A DNA stretch of 64,000 nt, from positions 3,286,001-3,350,000 of the forward strand of contig JAGUCH010000005.1 of NCBI GenBank assembly GCA_019096065.1. The letters run 5' to 3'. Origin of the DNA: Paracyclopina nana. Taxonomy: Eukaryota > Arthropoda > Copepoda > Cyclopoida > Cyclopettidae. The notes under the pieces are model-generated. The model was not told the origin of the DNA. It ran no database searches and saw only the letters and a list, made by a program, of their open reading frames with translations. A program made the translations under genes and the position numbers. Below, in pieces: positions 10,892 through 22,354 of the stretch (position 1 is the stretch's first letter; every line of letters begins with the position of its first letter).

Positions 10892-13800
10892 TTAGGTCTT
10901 TTTAGACTTAGGAGGTGTCTTGATCGCCTCTTCGCCAACTTCATCAGAGCTTGGAGTGTCTGGAGGCGGAGTAGCTTTTTTGCCTGCAGCTTTGCTGGTT
11001 GAAGGCTGTGGATCCTGCAAAGGTATATAATGTAATGAGTATATAGATTGATACATTATGGCAAAGATTTGTAATGTAAAATGAGCTTTCTACATAACAT
11101 AAGGTTATGTACAGAAACTTTGGAATGTGTATAAAGGTAGATTTGATTGAAAGGTAAATTATTGGAGAAAGGTGTTAAGGACTTACGGGAGGAGCATTGT
11201 ACTTGTCAGCAAATGGACCAGTCAGCTTTGCAGTAGGTCTCTTCCTAAGCAGCCTTTGCCTATCCCTTTCTGCATCTTCAGCCAGTATTTGCCTGGTCCT
11301 TTCCATTCGTCGTTCTTTCTCCTTTGCCTTCTCTTCTTCTTCTTTTCTTCTCTTCTCAGCAGAGACCTCAGGAACGAAATCATCGTCGCTGTCAATAAGT
11401 TCGACTTGTTCAGGCGGAATCACCTTGGACGCAGGTTGCACGGCTTGGCGGAATTGGGTGAAGGGATACTTCTTCCTTGGTGTGATGGAGCGGATCTTCT
11501 TGGATGGTTGCCTGTCTTCTTCCTGTTCTTCATCCTCATTCTCAGCCGATGGTCCACGTCTCTTGCTTCGTCGACGGTTCTCCAGTTGGTCTACATACAA
11601 GTGCGGGATGTTGTTTCTGGCATCAGCCGAGAATTTCTCAACCAGACCTAGGATGTCATGGTTGCGCACTTTAGCCGCTTCATACAGATCAGCCAGCTGA
11701 AATAACAACAATAATGAGCAAACGACAAACAATTAGAGATGTCAGATATTTGAGCAAGTTGCAGCTAGTAGAAGATTATTAAATTGCCTTACCTCTGGAA
11801 CATAGTCAGGAATTTCCTCATGGACAAGATTGAATGGGTCGTACCCAAGAAGGTAGGCCGACGCCATGATAATGTCAAGAATCTCATCCACAGTCACATC
11901 AACTCCCTTGTTCCTGTACATATCTGTGAGCCTCTTGTCCATGGACAAATAAGTCCTCTTGTCGTTGCTTCCCTTGGCGTTGACAACTTTTGTCATCTCA
12001 CTTCGCTTCATGACCGCATTGAAGTGATCTTTCCTGTTCTCGGGAATTTTCGTGTAGGTTGGCAAGCAGAATTTGTTGGCCTCATAGTAGATGTAGTCCC
12101 ACTTGGTGACAATTTCGGCGGCCTCTTCCAGTGTCGGCGATTGGTTTGCAGCATTTGTCAGCAATGACCCGTACTCGTTTGAGAACGTCTTAGAACAGGG
12201 AGTGTTCAGGTCAGCGAAGTGGTGCCTGTCCTTGTCCAAATCAAGTTTCTTCATCATGCACACCTTGGGGATGAGGCTCTTGTTGACCATAGAAAAAAAA
12301 CCTTTAGGTAGTGGTCGTTTGATGAAAGTCAACATTTTCAAAGAACTGAAATAATAAGATTAAGCAATGTAAATGCTACAGACTCTTGTTTTAGAAATAT
12401 GCCTAGTACATACTTTGAAGATCCTCCTGTGATCATGTGAGCGCGGCCCATCGCTGTGAAAAAGTTCATCAAGCAGTTGCGTGCCATGAACACATTCATG
12501 TTCTTGAGCGGCAACGATTCCAAAGTCGGTGAAATAAATTCCACTAGCTGCTCCTTGAATAGGGAACAAGAAATAGTAATGAGTTAAGAACGAACCACCC
12601 ATTCATGTCATGCAACATTTACCTGCACAAACAAGAAGGAGAAGAAAATGTCTGGCTGCTTCCCGAGCATTTGGAACGGCATGACTCGGAAAAGTATTCC
12701 CCAAGCTTTGCTTTTGGCTTCTGGATTTGCCTTAATGTCGCCAATGGTGTTAATCCGTGCAGACTCATTCAAAGTCATGCTGGTGACATTCTCATGAATG
12801 TCTCGTGTTTGCAATTTTAATGCCTAAAAGTTTTTACATTCCTAATTAAGTACGTTACAGGTAGAGGAATGATCAAAATGCACTTACATTAAATCCAGTG
12901 AACTTGTTGTCCAGCTTCTTCTTCAGCTTGTCGAACTTGGTGTCGTACTTGTCCTCAAGGTCAACAATTTTCTCCTCCATCCAAATGCGCAAGTCAATGA
13001 TGGCCTGCATAATTTCCTGATTGGAGACATTTTCTCTCGCTACAGTGGCAACAACAGCGACTCTTGATGTTCCAGCCCTAGTCGTATTTGGCGCTTCCGT
13101 CTCTTGGGCCATCTCAATTGTCTGATCCAAATCAGTAGCAGCCGTCGCCAAGTCAGGTCCTTCCTTAGCTGATTGTAAGGCCTCACGTAGCATTTCGCTA
13201 GTGATGACTTCGTCCAGCTCTTGCGGCATCAAGCTGACAGTACGAGATAAGGTACTTGATGATCCAGCCGTAGTCATCCCTGACAACGCATGAGCCAATC
13301 TGTCCTTGTCCAGTTGGATGTGCTCGCTAATTATATCATCAGGATTGATGACGTTAGACCCAGGAGGAGGTGGCTTGTTAGTCGTCTTGACGGTGATGGA
13401 TGCAATGACCTCGTCTTGATCTTGGCTACCTGAAGCGACTTCAAATATCTCAGGTGGCGGCTGCGAAGTTACCTCGCTTGGTGACTCGGTGAAGCCCACA
13501 TCATGAACGTTTGGCTCAGCTACAGTAGCTGTTGGAGCGGTAGCCTTAACCACCTTCTTTGCAGCAACCTGGAAAGATGAAATAAAGCAAAACTAAGTTA
13601 TTATTCACAAGTCATAAAAGATTTAACTTACTATGGCCGGATCCTCGTAGGAAATCTTCTCCTGGTAAGTTTTCTGAACAAAGGCTCGTTCATCAGATTC
13701 GTCGGTCATTGGTGGCTTGCTCAACTTAAGCTCTTGTCGTGTGTTCACCTTGTCCAGCTTTGGGAAGACAAACTTTCCTCCAGGAGCCCTACGAACGTAG

Positions 13801-14352
13801 TCATACTTGGCCATCATCTTTTCATAGTAGTGCTCGACCATAGCTTGGTAATCCCTCGTCATGTGGCGAGCATCTCCTTCAGTCAGCTCCTCATTAAGGT
13901 CATCCAAAAGTTTGTCGAGTCTAGCCTCTGTGACTCCTACAAGTTTACAAGATCTAATTTAGTAAGGTTAGGCAACGTAAATATCAAAAATCTTTACCAT
14001 CTTCAACCCTGGCGAAGACTCGTACAAGTCGTTCCTCGCCAGAAAACTCATCCAGAATTGGGAAGATCAGGCAGCGATGATGATCTTCCATTGTACTTAA
14101 TGGATCAAAAGTACGGCCAATAAGTTCCACCCAAGTCCTCCCGGTAAGGCTCTTGATGTCCTTGCTGACGTAGCTAAATGGACTTTCATCGTCGAATTGG
14201 CAGACTATGAGGCGGTCGTAGACTGCTGGAGCATGTTGCTCCTCTTCTCTTTCCTTCTTTTTCGGCATTTTGGCGTCAAAAGCACAGTAATTTTTCTTCT
14301 CAGAAATTGCGTCGCCTCCTTGGCCGTTAGGTACCGGAAGTCGATTGACCAA
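10892..14352 (-). CDS. Transposon-borne second protein, 955 residues, function unknown
   Basis: Eight exons with good splice sites: 14352-13998, 13936-13632, 13568-12888, 12823-12623, 12553-12414, 12345-11793, 11696-11187 and 11014-10892. Their lengths total exactly 956 codons including stop. A second possible start (MPKKKEREEEQ) lies at 14268 and would give 927 residues. I do not recognise the family. Visible features are an acidic, Lys-rich coiled-coil-like stretch at the end of exon 3 (DLEDKYDTKFDKLKKKL), a compact-looking middle region in exons 4-6 rich in Met and aromatic residues, and a Lys/Arg/Glu-rich tail with a likely nuclear signal (RRRSKRRG). A polyadenylation signal (AATAAA, minus) lies near 10704-10709. 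Its place inside the transposon, divergent from the transposase, suggests a mobility accessory role like the DNA-binding partner of plant CACTA elements. That is inference. Confidence 0.8.
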
Positions 14353-14650
14353 CGACGATTTGACGAACTTTTTTAAAAAATATCATTTTTTTCGTTAGTA
14401 CCTTATGGCAACATATTCTTGTATGACTAAGTAGTTTTCAAATTGTTGTACAGGTAGTAACAGCTGATGCGCAAAAAGCCGGTGACTCAGCAGAAAGCTG
14501 ACTGCTGATTGGTCAAAAAAGGACGCCGACAACATGACGCCACTGAGTCGTTAGACAACAGCTGACAAAGCTTCCGCCTAATCGAAAAACGTGCTAATTG
14601 GCAATTACAAGTGCAAATCCGCCATCGATTGAGTTTCATCTCAAAAGAAA
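14353..14650. promoter_or_regulatory. Divergent promoter region of the transposon
   Basis: These 298 bases separate the start codons of the two divergently transcribed transposon genes, so both promoters must lie here or in the untranslated leaders. It is AT-rich on the left (TTTTTTAAAAAATATC). Two GCTGACTGCTG/CAGCTGAC-type short repeats with CAGCTG cores lie around 14460-14570. No experimental element can be assigned. Confidence 0.45.
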
Positions 14651-17531
14651 ATGCCGCGCAGGTAAGATATCATCGCCAAAAGTGTCGCCGCAAGCAAAAG
14701 TACAATTTAATTAACTTTTCAGTAAGGACGCTGTCAGCAAAAGTGAACATGCTGAACGTCGTCGATACAAACGCAAACTGAGAAGGATTAGAGAAATCTT
14801 AGCGTTTGCTCAAAATCCAGAGCCGATTCATCCTCCAGAAACTCAACACTTGCTGGGTGAACATGACCAAAGACCTGCCAATGAAAATGGAGGGAACGTA
14901 TCAAGGGCCTTGCGTGAAATTGATGACCTCCTCGGACGCAGACGCAATTCAGATGCAAGTATGGATGCATCTTGTGAAGAAAGCTCAGATGATGAACAGG
15001 AACCTCCTGCTCGCACCAACAAACGAAGAGCTGAAGAAGACTCTTCTGATGACGACAGTGCTCATTCCCGTGGTGACAATAATGAAGATGACCTCTACGA
15101 CTTGGCTAATATCCAGCCGTCCACGTCTAAGCAGGCCAAAAAGAAGTTAAGGCCTGACCACCAGAGAAGAGAAATCGTCAATTTGGATGTGAACAGCGTT
15201 GAGAATCAACCCCTACCTCTTCTCTGTGACTTAACTATCGGAGCTCCTTGCCACTCAGCTCCTGTTCATGTGGAGCAAGGGAACGGAAATGACGGTGATG
15301 TGGTCGTTGACCTTAACACGTCTCTTGACAGTGATGGAAGCGCAGCCGATAATGATGACAGCGATGTTGAACGAGGAAGACGTCGGCATCGTCAAAGAGA
15401 GGGTGGTGCCCGCCAGCGAGAATCGAGCGAGGAAGATAACGAGGTGTTAATTGCTGAAACATTCGAGCATTTCTTGGAAAGGATACGGCAGCAGGAGGAG
15501 GAGTTAGACTCAGATGACGACGACCTGGATGCAGTTGAACCAGAACCTGACAGTGATGTGGAAGCAAGCAATGACGAAGAAGCCATCCAAGAAGGATTTG
15601 CTGAAGACGCTGTTCAAGCTGACGTGAACGATGAGGGCCTAGCTTGCAAATTGAACTTCCAGGGATTCGTTGACTACTTTAGGAAAGAAAAAGAAATGGA
15701 TGGACCAGCCGAGAGGGCCCGTAGCTACAGCGAATTGTTCTCTGAAGTTGCAAGAAAAACCTACATGTCCAAAGGTGCACAAAAGCTCATGTTTGACATG
15801 CACAGGGCAAGAGACAAGGTGTACACTAATGAACACCGTAAAGGACTGGAATCTTGTAGGAAACGCTGGCTGAGAACAAAGCCAAGAATTCTGTTGTCTT
15901 ATGAATTTCGCGAAATCAGCACGGGTAAAATTTGCAAGGAGCACAACTTGTTCAAGTTTCCAAGGAAACGCTATCCGGCAAATAAGTTCATCAAGATTTC
16001 TGAATTTGCACGATGCAGCCTTCAAGAGCTGTACATGCACTCTCAACGTTTGCATGGGCGTGACGCGATAGGTGAACCAAAGAAGGGCTTTGACAAAGTT
16101 GATTACTTCTGTGATGGTGTGCCTCTAGCAAAGAGCTGTCCAGACAAACTTGATGTGTGCTCCATTCGATTCCCTCATTGCCGTTTGCTGTACGTGTACG
16201 GAATGCACGTGTACAAAAAAGATTCAAACTTGACGGTATTGCAAATTCTGGAAAAGTTTGTCAAAGAAGCGCAATTCTTCTGCCTTCACATCAACCGTGT
16301 CATTGCTGATGCGCCCATGAGGGCAAAAATGAAATGCTTGAAGACTCACACTGGATTCTATTCTTGTGAAAACTGCTTATGCAAAGGAGAGTACTTTGGA
16401 AACAAAGTAGTCTTTCCAAGTTCAACAATGCGAGCTGACGAAAGAACAGACAAGTGGTGGAACGACATGGTTGAACGGATCGACAATGAAGGAGGGACAG
16501 TCAATATCCCTGGTGACGAACTTCTCGGTATGACTGGAATCTCCCCACTGTCTGCTAGCCTTCCTGGTCAAACTATGACCTTTTCAATGTCACGCCAGTT
16601 CACAGTAGAGCCAATGCATAATGTAGGAGGCTGCATCAAGCAGCTGCTTCGTCTCATGTTCAATTGGCCAACAACCTCTGCCAAACTTTCTGCTGAACAA
16701 ACTCGTAAGCTCAGGCTTGTGGATGCACGTTGGATGAAGCTACGACTTCCTCGAGAGTTCAATAGGAGGCCGAGAGAACTTCTTCGAAACTACAAGCATC
16801 TCAAGTCTCAAGAGTACTTTTCTCTCTGTGGAGCTGGTTTCTTGGCTATTGCTGACGCTATGGACTTGAAAGATGATTTCAACAAAAAGGCGATTTGGCT
16901 GAGATTTTCCTTCATTGTTAGACTTGCTATGTTCCCTGACAAGAAGTGGGAATACTTCAAGACCAAAGTGGGTGTATGGTTAATGATTTGGCATTTCTAC
17001 ACTGCATTTGAGAAAACCTACGGCATTGAGAATTGTAGCTGGAACATTCATTCTTTCAGCCATCTGATCACTCTAAGAAATGTCTCAGCTCTGCCAGATG
17101 GTTCGGCTTTATTCTTTGAAGGGATGTTCAACATTCTCAAGAAAGTTATGCAATCAAACACTCCATCATTCACCAAGCAAGTCATGGAGATCCTTATGGC
17201 AAACAATGTTCAGCGCCATGATTGCAAGCCTGTTGTCCGTTTCTCCTCAAAGAAACGTCCACGTTATGGAGACAACCTTATCTTCACTGATGATGGCGAG
17301 TTCTACGAAGTTGATTCAATTGCTGAAAAGCATTACAATGCCAGGCACTTCTTGACTACAAGGTTTGAAACGCCTGAAGTCAAGACACTTAACTGGGAAT
17401 TGGTTGGAGTCAAACGCCTACATCTACTTAAAGAAGCGATCCTAGAAATTCCAAAGGAAAGAGTCATCGGAAAGGCAACCATTGATGAGGACGTCATCAT
17501 TTCCATGCCATTTGCTTTTGCATTTGTGTAA
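14651..17531 (+). CDS. CACTA/Tnp2-like DDE transposase, 939 residues
   Basis: Cuts and joins the ends of its own transposon. Two exons: 14651-14661, only 11 bases coding MPR plus two bases of the next codon, then 14723-17531; together 940 codons including stop. The N-terminus is basic (ERRRYKRKLRR, a likely nuclear signal). About 250 acidic Ser/Asp/Glu-rich residues follow. The catalytic half includes IADAPMRAKMKCLKTHTG with the first candidate acidic residue D533, the C552-x2-C555 pair, and EPMHNVGG at 633-640. In relatives this last motif is normally D-x-MHN, so here Asp is replaced by Glu. The C-terminal part is helical and hydrophobic. AATAAA lies at 17665-17670. The frame is undamaged. 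Family is called from motif memory without a search; Plavaka/KDZ-type transposases share these motifs. Confidence 0.8.
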
Positions 17532-17844
17532 CTGTCATGTGCACCAACTATTCTCATGTAAAACTATATGTGTAACGTACATGTCATTTATGTATTGGAC
17601 TGCAGTCAATATTACTTGTGAAATGTTTCTGTGTTAAAAAAAACAACAAAAATTAAGGAGTGGAAATAAATAACTTTGCTTAAACTACAATAACTTATGC
17701 TTAAAAACACATTTGGGTCTATTTCCTCACTACATCAGGTTGCATTCAATACAAATATTGCACAAAAGATTGAAATTCACAAAATTTGTTCTCGTTTTCA
17801 TTTTTTCGCGATCCATTCCGAATGTTTCACTTTGCAGGTAAGTT

Positions 17845-18014
17845 GGTACCTGCACATGTTGTGAACAGCTTCTTTGATTGTCACCTTTAAATGGCATGTT
17901 CTCATCAGATTTCTAAAAAAAAAAAAAAAAATTCATTAGGAAAGACGTCACCTGCACAGGTAGTGTACAGCTATCTAAAAACTACCTTTAGACTACCTAT
18001 TCTCATTAAAATTC
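17845..18014. repeat. Subterminal imperfect direct repeats of the transposon
   Basis: Two units of about 68 bases, at 17845-17913 and 17947-18014, align along their whole length. Each starts with ACCTGCACA and ends with TTCTCAT followed by an A/T-rich run. A third partial unit follows at about 18028-18065. They lie 80-250 bases inside the right end, where CACTA elements typically carry transposase-binding repeats. Confidence 0.6.
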
Positions 18015-18109
18015 TTTAAAAAGATTTAGGCAGTCTACAGACACCATTTCTCATGAGATCAGATTTAGTCGATCCAAAATTCATTTAGTGGGGATGAGAA
18101 CGCCCTAAT

Positions 18110-19592
18110 AATAAATAATACACCTTATGGTAAATGAAATAAGTTTTATTCTGCATGCATGCACAAGATGTTAACTGAGTGTGGTAATAATTTAGAATAA
18201 AGTAATAATTTGCAAGCTTTTCAGATAAGGCAGAATTTCGTGAGCAATGTACGATTGTTTACATGCAACTACCACCAATTGAATGCAGGGCTTAGCACAA
18301 ATGGCATCATCTTGGCTGAAGATGAAAACAATCTGGCTGTCCTATGGTCAGTAGGCTAACGTCATTTGACGCATCGTGGAGATGTCAAGAAAATTACCAC
18401 TGTAACTATTTAGTTACCATATTTGGTATGACAACTATACATTTCTGATGCAAAATACATTTTACTTTTCATAGCTGAGCTTACTTCTCTCAAGTTAAAT
18501 GGAGGAACGCTAATTGATTTCATGGTATCCATTTCAAGCTACTACATCTTTTAAAAGCTCTGTTCACACAAAAAGGTTACTTCAAATGGTAATTTCAGGT
18601 CATATTGTGACATGTTCCTCGACGAGTTACAAATTGTGACTTTTCTAGCTTTTCTCAACTGGCTAAAAAGAAATAAGCTTTTTAGGAATGTTCCACAATT
18701 AAATTTTGGAAAATAATCGCGATTTCGAAGCTAAAGATTCGCGAGGCATTTGCCATTAATTCACAGCAATCAAGAGCGCAAATCTGTAATGACTTTCTCC
18801 TTTCGATAAATGGCTTTTCTCCTGCATTGCTGAGTTCGCAATTTTTTTTCTTTCCGCAAAATTAGTCCACCGATTGCACTCGAGTAGAAAAAAGGGGGCA
18901 GTGGTCAACGAGGTCCTCGATGTTACTTTTGAGATGAAGAAGACAGCTTTAAGCGACCAATTTGCTATAAGGGGCTCCTCAAAGCAACAGAGCTTGCCAT
19001 CGCAGGAGCACAATGGCTTCGTCGTCACGTTAGCCATTATAGCCGTCATGGCCTACACGTGACGTCGACCTCGAATAGACTGACATTCATTTAGCCGAGT
19101 CTCTTTTCAAATATGAAGTGCGAGCATAGAACCGAATTTCCCCACAAAAGCCTTACACGCTAGTCGAGTCTTGCCAAAAAACTTTCTTTCACTCTTGATG
19201 CTAGCTGCAAAACGGCATCAAAATGTGAATTTATGCTGGTTCGCGCCGGCCAAAAAACTCCGCTTACATTAAAGTCTGAAAGAAACTCCCGCAAGAATCA
19301 AGAGGAAATGGTATTATATTTAACAGTGCACGGTCAGCCGTAGGGCGGAGCGTAAAATATGCCAGAAAGGTTTTTTTCACTTTTGAGCCGTCAAATTTGG
19401 TTAGAAGCGGGTAGGCCTCGACGACTGCTTTTGAGGCCCTTGGCATATTGCTTAACAGTCTGGAAAACTCAGCCATTGCATTCTGCAAATTGCGAAATAG
19501 ACATGGCACACTTGGCACTTTTCTGAGAGTGGTATGCAACGCTGAGCAAAAAAATCCGGATCTAATTTTTGGCCAATTTCTTCCATGTCCAT
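18110..19592. other. Intergenic, no gene supported
   Basis: No recognisable coding sequence. A minus-strand frame of 97 codons begins at 19049 close to a combined E-box/CRE-like sequence (19056-19066), but it resembles no family I know and I do not call it a gene. Confidence 0.45.
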
Positions 19593-19803
19593 AGGCCGTT
19601 CTCATATTGCCGGAAAAAGCTAAGCTAAGGTGAAAATAGCTAAGCTAAGGTAAAAATAGCTAAGCAAACGCTCAACATTTCAAGCAAAGTAGCTGCTTTT
19701 TGTGAATGTTGAGCGAAATAACCGGTTTTCGTTGCATAATATTTACCTTAGCTTAGCTAATTTTACCTTAGCTTAGCTTTTTCCGGCAATATGAGAACGG
19801 CCT
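19593..19803. mobile_element. Fold-back MITE family B
   Basis: It starts AGGCCGTTCTCATATTG and ends with the complement. Each arm carries repeated AGCTAAGCTAAGG-type units that would pair as a hairpin. CAT flanks both ends (19590-19592, 19804-19806) as a 3-bp target duplication. The outer 17 bases match MITE family A at all but one position, although the interior differs. Confidence 0.88.
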
Positions 19804-21856
19804 CATAAGCTCACAGCACACAGTGGGTCCCGTTGAAGCATTTTCCTCCATTTCTGATTTTTCGTCAAATCGGCAGTGCATTAGAAAAGCCCCTAAATGA
19901 CTGTAAAACTCGAACTTTTAACTCTTTCTAGCAAAGTCTTACGCACATCCACGCACTTTTTTTGCAATCCAACCCTGTTCATATTACTTTTTCTCTAATT
20001 TGACAGTGTTATAGGTTGGACAACCTTGGACATAATAAGTTCTGCTAATATTTGGTTTAGTTTTACATGGAAATAGAAGAGTCATCTTTTTGGGTCAATT
20101 TTGACACTTATTTTAAATGAAATCCTGTTCTCTTGTGGCCTAAAATACTTAAACTAACTCTAATTAAAGGCTTCAACAAAAAAATCATAGTTCTAATGGA
20201 ACAGTAAAAGCTTGTAGCCACTTTTTGACATTTCTTTTTTCTTAGATTTTTTTATCAAAATCAGGATGCTTCTCAAACATGATCTTCAATTCACAAATCG
20301 AATTGAATTTAGAGCCTTTTAAATGGCCAATTCTGATCACCAAGAACCCATAGGAACTATTATAAGATAAAAAAGTGTTTGAAACTGGATTTCATAATTT
20401 AGCTGAAATGGAGAAATAAGGGTCTCCGTGGCCCACTGTGCAGCAGCAGCTTTCCAAAACATCCAATGGTTTTTTTATGCCCACTGGGAAGTAAATACTA
20501 AAATACCATTTTTAAGTAACTTAATTCAGAATTTCACAAAGTTTTTGTGACCTAAAAATGGAATTTTGCATTTATAAAAAAGAAGCTTTTTTGAACCAAT
20601 TTTTTGCTCATGGTTTTAAAATGTTTTAGTGCAAAGTCAACCTTATCTCAGGTTATGGTGTTTAAAGTGCTTTTAAATGTCTCTGGGGAAATAAACTGCA
20701 AATGTGTTGTATGTATAATAGATGATCAGCTTACAACACATGGTATTCTGATCGTTGAAAATGCTACATTTCTTTAAAGTATGAAAAATAGCTCACTGCT
20801 ATATTAGCGTGTAATCATCAAGCTTTTTCTCTCTGCTGTACGCGTACTGTAGCAGATTTTATATGAGAGAAAGCATCCTGCTTGCAATAACTCAGCTATG
20901 GTTTTTGCTTGTATTGTTTTTGCCTCCGAGCACGTTCCTATTTATGGCAATGCTATGGTGAAACTTCGGACGTTAGATATTGCCATTAAGTCGCGAATCA
21001 CCTACTGGAAACTTCTTCATATTTGCAGCTTTCTCAATAGCATTACTGCACGACTGCTAGCTAGGTAGCTGGCGGCTATTCTGTAGAAGAAGTAGTATAT
21101 CGTTGAAGACAACCGCCATTTATTACAAGGAGCTGGCCTCAACCAAAGAGGCTATTTCTAAGAGACCTCGCAGTATTTCCCCTTGATGCAGATGTAATAT
21201 CACGCGTCAAGGGGCATAAACGGTGCACATTATGAACGTGACGACTTTGCCACCGCTTCAGTGGCAATTTCTAGCCTGAAAATACTTTCACCAAGACCAC
21301 ATACGATTGCCAGATTCAAATGGAAACGGTCTTTACGTCTTGACCACAGATTAAGTTTATGGCCTGAAAAATCCTGTGATACTCTTTCTGGTCATTAGGT
21401 TTTATTGTGGGGACCTCCAACTAGACGAAGAACTATTCGGAATGATGCCAAACTATCTCGGATTGACAAAATCTGAAGCTTAATTGCCTTTTTCCTCGCT
21501 ATAATAGTAATTTCCTACAAAATGAAAGCCAACTAATAATCTTCAAAGTGCTGGATTTTTTGTTTGCTTGTTTTTGTGCGCGCACAGAACCAAACTGTTT
21601 TTCTCAAGAAAGGCATCAAGTGGAATTGGAAAGCAAGCTTTGAATGCGAAAAAGGTTGATTTCTTTTTTGTTTAGCGAGATAAACGTTGAAATGGCGTTG
21701 CAGTGAAACATCCCATTTAGCCAGCCGACGATTACTGTTGGTACAAAGAAGAAGAAGCTTTGAATAGCATGCGCAACAGTAAAAGTCAGTTGCAGCAAGT
21801 CTTCATTGAAAAAGAAAAAGTTAGCACAGAGAAAGTTGCCTATGAAACGAGACTTA
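19804..21856. other. Intergenic, nothing recognised
   Basis: AT-rich DNA with many stops in all frames. I see no gene, RNA gene or clear repeat. Confidence 0.5.
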
Positions 21857-22038
21857 AGCCCGGTTCCAACAAGGAAAATCAGCATAGTATAACGGTAAAC
21901 CAGTTAAGTCAGGTTGAGCTGAGCGCGCGAGCTAGCTGTGACCTGACTATGCTAAAAAGTCAAGTTACGTCTCCTGACTTTGCTGATTTTTCTTGTTGGA
22001 ACCGGGCTTATGCTGATATCTCGTGTTGGAACCGGGCT
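21857..22038. mobile_element. MITE family C, copy 1, with a duplicated right end
   Basis: It starts AGCCCGGTTCCAAC and ends GTTGGAACCGGGCT, with TTA on both sides (21854-21856, 22039-22041). The interior contains TCAGGTTGAGCTGAGCGCGC and a nested inverted pair (GTCAGGTT / AACTTGAC style). The terminal GTTGGAACCGGGCT also occurs about 30 bases earlier, ending near 22008, so the right end is present twice in tandem. Confidence 0.8.
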
Positions 22039-22105
22039 TTAAGGTGATGATGTACCTTTTTCTCTTTTGAGGCCAGCAACAAAAAGTCTATCAGACAAGA
22101 ACATT

Positions 22106-22265
22106 AGGGCGTTCTCATATTGGACTTTAGCTTACCAAAACCTGATTTTGGTTAACCAAAAACCTGTTTTCGGTAGGTAGGCACTACATAGCGCTTGACT
22201 AAAACCAGTTTTTGGTTAACCAAAATCAGGTTTTGGTAAGCTAAAGTCCAATATGAGAACGCCCT
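22106..22265. mobile_element. Fold-back MITE family A, copy 2, uninterrupted
   Basis: A 160-base hairpin element with the same ends and arms as the split copy at 10115. It is flanked by ATT on both sides (22103-22105, 22266-22268). It serves as the empty-site reference that defines the insertion of the large transposon in copy 1. Confidence 0.9.
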
Positions 22266-22354
22266 ATTGTGTCCCAAAATTGAAAAGTGCTCCCAATATT
22301 TTATCAATCTTGCAAAAGTGGATACTGAAGAAAATTCAACTTTTGCTCCCTTAT

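Larger units (their letters stand above)
10264..18093. mobile_element. Intact 7.83-kb two-gene DNA transposon, CACTA/Tnp2-like
   Basis: The terminal inverted repeats are CCCCACTAAATG at 10264-10275 and CATTTAGTGGGG at 18082-18093. They contain the CACTA motif, although CCC precedes it. AT is duplicated on both sides (10262-10263, 18094-18095), and removing the element with one AT restores the hairpin MITE sequence. Inside are a spliced plus-strand transposase gene and a spliced minus-strand gene, divergent from about 300 bases in the middle. Imperfect direct repeats lie near the right end. Both reading frames are intact, so the insertion looks young and may be autonomous. The CACTA (CMC) assignment rests on the transposase and terminal motif; a related superfamily such as Kyakuja-Dileera-Zisupton is possible. 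Confidence 0.85.
10115..18106. mobile_element. Fold-back MITE family A, copy 1, split by a transposon
   Basis: The element itself is only about 162 bases: 10115-10263 plus 18094-18106, with a 7.8-kb transposon in between. It starts AGGGCGTTCTCATATTG and ends with the complement. Its arms form a near-perfect hairpin built on a TTGGTTAACCAAAA motif. AAT flanks both outer ends (10112-10114 and 18107-18109), a 3-bp target duplication. Comparison with the whole copy at 22106-22265 shows where it was interrupted. Confidence 0.88.

Noticed and set aside
10264..18093. Reading the element as a classical CACTA...TAGTG transposon with a 3-bp target duplication
   Set aside because: The flanks would then be CCC and GGG, which are not duplicates; the comparison with the intact MITE supports ends at CCCC/GGGG and an AT duplication.
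18756..19049. 97-codon minus-strand frame
   Set aside because: No recognised motif, no splice partners and no polyadenylation signal that I could tie to it.
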